Below, one piece after another: positions 58,879-64,000 of a stretch of DNA of 64,000 nucleotides; the first letter of the stretch is position 1; each line of letters opens with the position of its first letter. The notes beneath the pieces were generated by a model. It saw only the letters and a list, made by a program, of their open reading frames with translations. It did no database searches and was not told the DNA's origin. Location of the stretch: the NCBI GenBank assembly GCA_027339745.1, contig DAHWNW010000003.1, positions 45,868 to 109,867 of the forward strand, in the 5' to 3' direction. A program made the translations under genes and the position numbers. The DNA comes from Nitrososphaerota archaeon. GTDB lineage: Archaea > Thermoproteota > Nitrososphaeria > Nitrososphaerales > Gagatemarchaeaceae.

Positions 58879-59783
58879 CGCCCCATCAGAGAGTTCAGGA
58901 AAGCTTTGGCGTCGAAGGGGGAGAGGTCGTCGTATCCTTGGCCCACGCCAAGGAAGAGGACGGGCTTGCCCGTCGTGTAGACTATTGACAGGGCGGCCCC
59001 GCCCCTGACGTCTGCGTCAGCCTTTGTCAGGATCGCCCCGTCGAATCCGACGTGCCGGTTGAAGAGCGCGGCCTGGGAGACAGCGTCGTTCCCGGTCAGG
59101 GCGTCAGCCACGAAGATTCGGAAGTCAGGCTTGACCACCCTGGCTATCTTTGCCATCTCTTCCATCAGGTTCTGGTTCGTCTGCATCCTACCGGCCGTGT
59201 CTATCAGGAGGCAATCCACGTGGTGCGCTCTAGCGTAAAGGACGCCGTCGCGGCCTACCGCTGCCGGATCAGCTCCATAGCCCTGCGCGACGACCTTGAG
59301 TGAGAGCCTGTCTGCGTGCTCCGACAGCTGCTCGATGGCACCAGGCCGATGGGTGTCGCCGGCCGCGCAGACGACGGAAAGCCCGTTCTTCTTCAGGTAG
59401 TGGGCAAACTTGGCCACCGTCGTCGTCTTGCCGGTGCCGTTGATCCCCAGGAAGAGGATGACGTAGGGCTCGCCCGTCTTCGCCTTGTCTCTGACATTGG
59501 ACACGATGTCGACGGTCCCTGCCCGTGCGAACGCTGACTCCAGGGAAGCGTTCAGCCGTTCCCCGACCACCTCCCCCGTGTCGACTGAGCGGTCTACCTT
59601 CGTCCCCTCCAGGGTCTTCTGCACCTCTGCGGTGAGGGCTTCGGCGACAGTCTGCGCCACGTCGCTCTCGATCAGCGAAATCTGGAAGTCGAAGATCACG
59701 CTGTCGAAGTCGCGACCGCTGAGCTGCTTTTCCCTTACGGCGCTGGTTATCGAGGAGAATGCCTGCTTCAGCCTGTCGAACAA
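58875..59783 (-). CDS. ftsY: Signal recognition particle receptor FtsY
   Basis: LFLGINGTGKTTTVAKFAHYL, DTHRPGAIEQL, LLIDTAGRMQTNQNLMEEM, TKADADVRGGAALS. Confidence 0.95.
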   Translation of the reverse strand: MFDRLKQAFSSITSAVREKQLSGRDFDSVIFDFQISLIESDVAQTVAEALTAEVQKTLEGTKVDRSVDTGEVVGERLNASLESAFARAGTVDIVSNVRDKAKTGEPYVILFLGINGTGKTTTVAKFAHYLKKNGLSVVCAAGDTHRPGAIEQLSEHADRLSLKVVAQGYGADPAAVGRDGVLYARAHHVDCLLIDTAGRMQTNQNLMEEMAKIARVVKPDFRIFVADALTGNDAVSQAALFNRHVGFDGAILTKADADVRGGAALSIVYTTGKPVLFLGVGQGYDDLSPFDAKAFLNSLMGR

Positions 59784-59787
59784 GGAG

Positions 59788-60219
59788 CTACCCCTGCTGG
59801 CTGCGGGTCACGAGGCTGTTCAGCAAGTCCCTGTCCGAGTTCAGCCTCTGAGCTATCTCGTTCCTCTGGTTGACTATCGATACTAGCGTCTTCTCGATGT
59901 CTCTCCCCCTCTCCTCGAGAATCGCCACCGCCTCCTCCCTCGATTTCTCCACCACGACGTTGGCGCCTATGCTCACGAGTACCCGGTCAGTCTCAGGAGG
60001 GCTCGACCTGAGCATGATGCCTCCGCCTGCCTGGATGAGCACCTCGCCGGAGCTCTGGCCGGACAACCCCTTTATGGCGTCGAGGGCGGCCCGCCCTTCG
60101 AGCATCGCCCTCTCGAGCAGGTTCTGCCTCGCCGAGAGCTCGTTGTAGGTCCCCTCGAGGACCCTTATCTCGACGACCAGGGCGTTGACCGTGTCCTCGG
60201 CAGTGGAAAGCTCGCTCAT
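59788..60219 (-). CDS. pfdA: Prefoldin alpha subunit
   Basis: Coiled coil-beta-coiled coil; VLVSIGANVVVEKSREEAVAILEER. Confidence 0.9.
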   Translation of the reverse strand: MSELSTAEDTVNALVVEIRVLEGTYNELSARQNLLERAMLEGRAALDAIKGLSGQSSGEVLIQAGGGIMLRSSPPETDRVLVSIGANVVVEKSREEAVAILEERGRDIEKTLVSIVNQRNEIAQRLNSDRDLLNSLVTRSQQG

Positions 60220-60231
60220 CCCGGTTACACT

Positions 60232-60897
60232 TCAAACGCTCAGAGCGCGCGTTATAAACACGAGCTCCGGTCCGGTCGTCTGGCTCCCAGCGACGGCGTT
60301 ATGCGAGTTGGCCACCAGGCCGGAGGAGACGAAGGGGACTCCGCTGTTGACGGAAGTAGGATAAGCGTCCACCCCCAGCACGGAACCTATTCTGGAGACT
60401 TCGGCTTCGTCCAGGCCAGGATACACCGCGGCTCCGCGGTTGGTCGCCACAGCCAGGGAGCCAACCTGGTAGTACTCGCCTATGGGGCCCTGGTGGACCT
60501 CTGTCCCAAGGACGTCCCTGACTTGGAGCAGAGCTCTTTGGTCCAGGACGGGGGAAGCCAAGGCTCTCTTGTCGTTGGCCACGACGAGGTTCCCCACCGC
60601 CGTGAGCTTCGACTCAAGCCGAGAGACGTTGAGTCCCGTCGCGGCCCTGATCTCCCTGATCTCGGCGTCTTCTGCCAGCCTAGACACAATGACCCCGTTC
60701 CCGTTCATGGTCGCGAGAGCCCCCAGCAGCCTGGACTCGCCGATCGACGTGGGGACGGCCGAGACATGGAGGCGTTCGCAGAGCTTGTCGGACTTCGTCT
60801 GCGCGAGTCCCTTGGGAACCAGCAGGAACCTATCGCTGGCCCGCATGAAGATCCCTATGTTGGGGCTCCGGTAGATGTCCATCAGGTAGAGACCCAT
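60232..60897 (-). CDS. eif6: Translation initiation factor 6
   Basis: SPNIGIFMRASDRFLLVP, repeated aIF6 motifs. Confidence 0.93.
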   Translation of the reverse strand: MGLYLMDIYRSPNIGIFMRASDRFLLVPKGLAQTKSDKLCERLHVSAVPTSIGESRLLGALATMNGNGVIVSRLAEDAEIREIRAATGLNVSRLESKLTAVGNLVVANDKRALASPVLDQRALLQVRDVLGTEVHQGPIGEYYQVGSLAVATNRGAAVYPGLDEAEVSRIGSVLGVDAYPTSVNSGVPFVSSGLVANSHNAVAGSQTTGPELVFITRALSV

Positions 60898-60901
60898 CGG
60901 G

Positions 60902-61183
60902 TCACACTTGTTCTGACTCTGGGAGGCTGACCGTGACGACGCCGTCCTCGTCTCTCTCCATCTCGAGGGTGATGCGCCGAGGCGGGTGCTTGATCCCCCT
61001 TGCCCAGAGGAGTTCGTTGACCTCGGTGCCTATGCTGACCTGGCGCGCCTTCATGTGACGCGTCGCAAAGTCCCGGATGACCGCCACGGCCTTCTTCGCC
61101 CTCCTGTACGGAGGCGCCTCATAGACCACGCCCAGCGGTACGACATAGGTGCGGGTCAGCTCGTCCATCCTCTCTTCAGACAT
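60902..61183 (-). CDS. rpl31e: Ribosomal protein L31e
   Basis: RTYVVPLGVVYEAPPYRRAKKAVAVIRDFATRHMK. Confidence 0.93.
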   Translation of the reverse strand: MSEERMDELTRTYVVPLGVVYEAPPYRRAKKAVAVIRDFATRHMKARQVSIGTEVNELLWARGIKHPPRRITLEMERDEDGVVTVSLPESEQV

Positions 61184-61189
61184 TCATGG

Positions 61190-61348
61190 TCACCTGAGCT
61201 TCAGCTTTCGCTGCCTCCAGTGTCTCCGCTTGGGGTTCGACCTTACTTTCCTGTTGGTCTTGACTATGACCCAGGTAGGCACAGACCGCGCCTGCCTCCC
61301 TGCTTTCATGATCCTGTTCTTCTTCGAGGTATCCTTTACCCTTGCCAA
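61190..61348 (-). CDS. rpl39e: Ribosomal protein L39e (52 aa, below the ORF-track cutoff)
   Basis: TTG start: [51 protein letters not shown]. Confidence 0.95.
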   Translation of the reverse strand: MARVKDTSKKNRIMKAGRQARSVPTWVIVKTNRKVRSNPKRRHWRQRKLKLR

Positions 61349-61349
61349 C

Positions 61350-61622
61350 TCAGATCCTCCTTATCTTGATCTCCCGCTTCTTCTCTTGGAGGGCTCCGAG
61401 CATCTGCTTGACCTGCTCGTCGTCGACTGGTTTGCGGAGCTTTCCTGACGAGGCCAGCTGGATGACGTACTCTTCGACCGACCCTGCGAGGTCGGGCCTC
61501 ACCATCTTCACGTTGGCCAGGCGCTGCCTAGCGTCGGACGTGAGGGCCATCCTCAGGGCCGCCTCCCTCATCATCTTCCGGTCCGCGGCTTCCTTGTCGG
61601 GCTGCTTCTGTTGCTCGGCCAT
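61350..61622 (-). CDS. DNA-binding protein, PDCD5 family
   Basis: [62 protein letters not shown]; start internal to track ORF 61350..61928. Confidence 0.9.
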   Translation of the reverse strand: MAEQQKQPDKEAADRKMMREAALRMALTSDARQRLANVKMVRPDLAGSVEEYVIQLASSGKLRKPVDDEQVKQMLGALQEKKREIKIRRI

Positions 61623-61624
61623 GC

Positions 61625-62077
61625 CTAGGCGTACCTCTCGAGTCCCTTCTTCTCCTTGCTCAGCTCCAGTAACAGCCCGTTGCTGATCTTGTCTAGCGTA
61701 GCGCGTCCCTTGGAGGTGAGCACCCTCCCCTGGGGCGTCTTCGAGACCAGCTCCGCCTGTTCCAGCTGCTTCAGTATCAAGCGGATGGACGACCCGCCGG
61801 CGTCCCTGTGGTGCTTTGGGAAATAGTGCAGCGCTTTGCTCCCGCCGTAGGCGCGCTCCAGGTCGCTCAGCCCCACCGGGCCGTGGAGGTATACCTTGCG
61901 CAGCAAGGAGGCGGCCCTTGTGAACCACCAGTCGGGGCTGGCCGGGGGGCGCTCGGCGTGGGAGCCGGTCTTGACGAACCTCGCCCAGTCGGGCATCTGG
62001 ACGGACGGGACCGACTTCATCTGCTCCGCTAGGGCGGAGATGAGCTTCCCTGACGGGACGTCGCGTGCGCTAACCAT
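61625..62077 (-). CDS. rps19e: Ribosomal protein S19e
   Basis: PDWWFTRAASLLRKVYLHGPVGLSDLERAYGG. Confidence 0.94.
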   Translation of the reverse strand: MVSARDVPSGKLISALAEQMKSVPSVQMPDWARFVKTGSHAERPPASPDWWFTRAASLLRKVYLHGPVGLSDLERAYGGSKALHYFPKHHRDAGGSSIRLILKQLEQAELVSKTPQGRVLTSKGRATLDKISNGLLLELSKEKKGLERYA

Positions 62078-62119
62078 AACGTTTCACGTGGTGAAATTTT
62101 GAGCCTCGGCCTACAGTAT

Positions 62120-62428
62120 TTAAGTTTCCTCGACCACTTTTCGGTTCAGGTGGCCGCAGTCGAGGCAGGTCACCCGGACCATGGTCGGCTTCCCATGGCC
62201 GAGGCGCACCCTGGCGTTGACCCCCGGGACGAGGAGGCCTTTGCACCCGCGGCAAGTGAAGGACCGGAGGTGCGGCTCCAGTCGGATGTTGAACTTGAGC
62301 TTCACCTTCCTGGCAAGGGCGGCTTGGGCCCGGGCCATGGCGGGGTCGGTGTGGGAGAGGTCGATGGCGGACTCGATGAGCATGCTCACCACGGTGGCCG
62401 CCTCCTCCTTCGCGCTTCGCCGCTTCAC
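62120..62428 (-). CDS. rnp4: RNase P protein component 4 (Rpr2/Rpp21)
   Basis: ARKVKLKFNIRLEPHLRSFTCRGCKGLLVPGVNARVRL...VTCLDCGH. Confidence 0.88.
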   Translation of the reverse strand: MKRRSAKEEAATVVSMLIESAIDLSHTDPAMARAQAALARKVKLKFNIRLEPHLRSFTCRGCKGLLVPGVNARVRLGHGKPTMVRVTCLDCGHLNRKVVEET

Positions 62429-62478
62429 GCCCCCCAGGGAGAGCGGAAGGTCTTAACAGTACGCCCAAGAGCGCGGAT

Positions 62479-63153
62479 GTGTTGCTTAGTTTCGTCCTTG
62501 CGGAGGCGGCGCTGGAGCTCGTCCCCAGAGAAATCTGGAGGCACCCGGCCGTGGCGTCAGATGCGAAGCGCAGGGGGAAGGAGCCGGGGAGGGTGCTCCT
62601 AGACAGGAGCTTCCACCACTCTGCGATGGCAAGGCTGAGCGAGCCGGGGAAGAGAGGGAGACCTGACCTAGTGCACGAGGCGTTGCTGAGCGTGACGGGG
62701 ACGCCGCTTTACCTGGAAGGTGGGGTGAAGGTCTGGGTGCACACCTGCGGAGGGATGGCGGTAGAGATAGCAGAAAAGACCAGGGTCCCGAAGAACTACA
62801 TCAGGTTCAGGGGGCTGATAGAGGAGGCGCTCGCAGGCGAATCAGAGGGTAGGCTGGTGCGGGTCAGGGTCGCGGGGATCAAGGAGCTGATCAGAGGTTT
62901 GCGACCAGAGAAGGTCTTCGGGTTGTCTGTCCTCGGGAGGAAGGGGACAGTTGAGTGGCTTGCGGCCGAGGTGGCAGCGCTGAAGGCCCCCGCGGTCGTG
63001 GTTGGAGGGTTCCCCAGAGGCCACTTCTCTGAAGAGACAATGGCGACGATAGACGAGTTGGTGAGGATCGACCCCACACCCCTGGAGGCGCATGTGGTGG
63101 CGGCGAGGGTGGTATATGAAATCGAGAAAGCCGAGGGGAGGTTCAACGATTAA
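62479..63153 (+). CDS. nep1: Ribosome biogenesis/rRNA pseudouridine methyltransferase Nep1 (Emg1)
   Basis: LLDRSFHHSAMARL, KRGRPDLVHEALLSVTGTPLY, VPKNYIRFRGLIEE, VVGGFPRGHFS. Confidence 0.92.
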   Translation: MLLSFVLAEAALELVPREIWRHPAVASDAKRRGKEPGRVLLDRSFHHSAMARLSEPGKRGRPDLVHEALLSVTGTPLYLEGGVKVWVHTCGGMAVEIAEKTRVPKNYIRFRGLIEEALAGESEGRLVRVRVAGIKELIRGLRPEKVFGLSVLGRKGTVEWLAAEVAALKAPAVVVGGFPRGHFSEETMATIDELVRIDPTPLEAHVVAARVVYEIEKAEGRFND

Positions 63154-63181
63154 AAACTCATGGTGGCGCTCGCCGGCCTGT

Positions 63182-63295
63182 GCGGTCGTCGTCCAGAGCG
63201 GGTCTCGGGGTCTTCGCACCCTGGCGCGCGGAGAGTCTGGTCCAGGACATCAGCCCTCCAAGCTGGTAACCCGGGTTCAAATCCCGGCGACCGCA
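63182..63295 (+). tRNA. tRNA-Gly(TCC) with an approximately 39-nt D-loop intron (about 63197-63235)
   Basis: GCGGTCG/CGACCGC acceptor, D-stem GTCC/GGAC, anticodon arm TCAGC-CCTCCAA-GCTGG, T-arm CCGGG-TTCAAAT-CCCGG. Confidence 0.85.
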
Positions 63296-63428
63296 TCCGT
63301 TTCACCTCTCTCTTGTCCTGTCTTGCACGTGCACGTGCGTCGCCCTGCGAAAGCGAAAGGGACCTCGCTCAGTCAAGAGGCAGACAGGCAGAGAGAAGCT
63401 ATAACGGGCGGCCGCAGGATAGAGCGAC

Positions 63429-63829
63429 GTGCCGTTCCATCAGGTCGACATATCGGAGAAACCCGTGGTCTATCGTGAGGCTGTCGCCACGGGTCGGATC
63501 AAGCTCAAGCGGACCACGATCGAGCTGATAAGGAAGAAGAAGCTGGAGAAAGGGGACGCAGTCTCCCTCGCCGAAGTTGCTGCCATCTCCGGGTCCAAGA
63601 AGACCCCCGATTTGCTGGCGCTCTGCCATCCGCTAAGGATAGAGGAGGTCCAGCCGAGCGTGAAGCTCGGGGACGTCTGGGTGGAAGTCACCGTGAAAGT
63701 GGCAACTCATGAGAAGACCGGCGTTGAGATGGAGGCGTTGACCGCCGTCTCTGCAGCCCTGAGGGCCAGTACCCCGGGACTGCCATCGAGTCAATCAGGG
63801 TCGTGAGGAAGGTAAAGAGGGCCGCGTGA
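63429..63829 (+). pseudogene. moaC: Cyclic pyranopterin monophosphate synthase (MoaC) with internal frameshifting deletion
   Basis: MoaC start to MEALTAVSAAL in frame 1; conserved C-terminus PEGQYPGTAIESIRVVRKVKRAA* in another frame; the segment between is missing. Confidence 0.75.
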
Positions 63830-63888
63830 AAGAAGACAGAGACCCTGACGAACGCATCTTCTTCAGGACGTTCTGGCGACCCAACTGG

Positions 63889-64000
63889 TCAGTGATGGAG
63901 CGAGGCGGTCCCGTCCCTCATGACGTATGTCCGGTCGGCAAGCCTCCCGTCTTCTTCGTCTTGGCTGGTGAAGATTACGTCGATGCCCGAGTCTGATGCG
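63889..64000 (-). CDS. Partial C-terminus, possibly an ABC transporter ATPase
   Basis: Reverse reading ASDSGIDVIFTSQDEEDGRLADRTYVMRDGTASLHH*, reminiscent of the post-Walker-B/H-loop end of ABC ATPases; very short. Confidence 0.35.
   Translation of the reverse strand, partial: ASDSGIDVIFTSQDEEDGRLADRTYVMRDGTASLHH

Overview
This is a GC-rich archaeal chromosome segment. The translation and ribosome genes (aL12/L10/L1/L11/NusG/SecE, L31e/L39e/S19e, aIF6, PDCD5, Nep1, RNase P Rpr2/RNP4, archaeal-type LeuS/AlaS, DtdA) and the LysW-dependent Arg/Lys pathway point to Thermoproteota, possibly a Nitrososphaeria-like lineage. The lineage call is inference. Most of the window is dense housekeeping coding. 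The main blocks are the gcvPA/gcvPB end, thioredoxin reductase, an AmrS-like radical SAM protein, a ZIP transporter, a sugar-nucleotide/dolichol-sugar block, thrC, Rieske oxygenase plus APC permease, fumarase, two phosphohexomutases flanking thiL, argF, leuS-alaS, the L11-L1-L10 operon with a detached L12, a complete lysW-argX-lysYZJK-argH-argG cluster, and ftsY-prefoldin-eIF6-L31e-L39e-PDCD5-S19e-Rpr2-Nep1. About 6.7-16.2 kb is an accessory island with a tyrosine recombinase, a decayed IS3-type element, katG with a divergent Lrp regulator, a second DDE transposase, a truncated membrane-protein gene and an Lrp/TRASH regulator lacking most of its HTH. Five tRNA genes were read by hand. One is tRNA-Arg(TCT), which parses best with three introns; another is tRNA-Gly(TCC) with a D-loop intron. 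Other leads are a ribophorin-I/OST1-like protein, a moaC with the active-site segment deleted, an operator array between argG and an ACT-domain gene, a 14-bp palindrome in front of the ZIP gene, and genes that seem to lack canonical start codons. No CRISPR array, rRNA or complete prophage was seen. I ran no database searches; all family names come from motif recognition.
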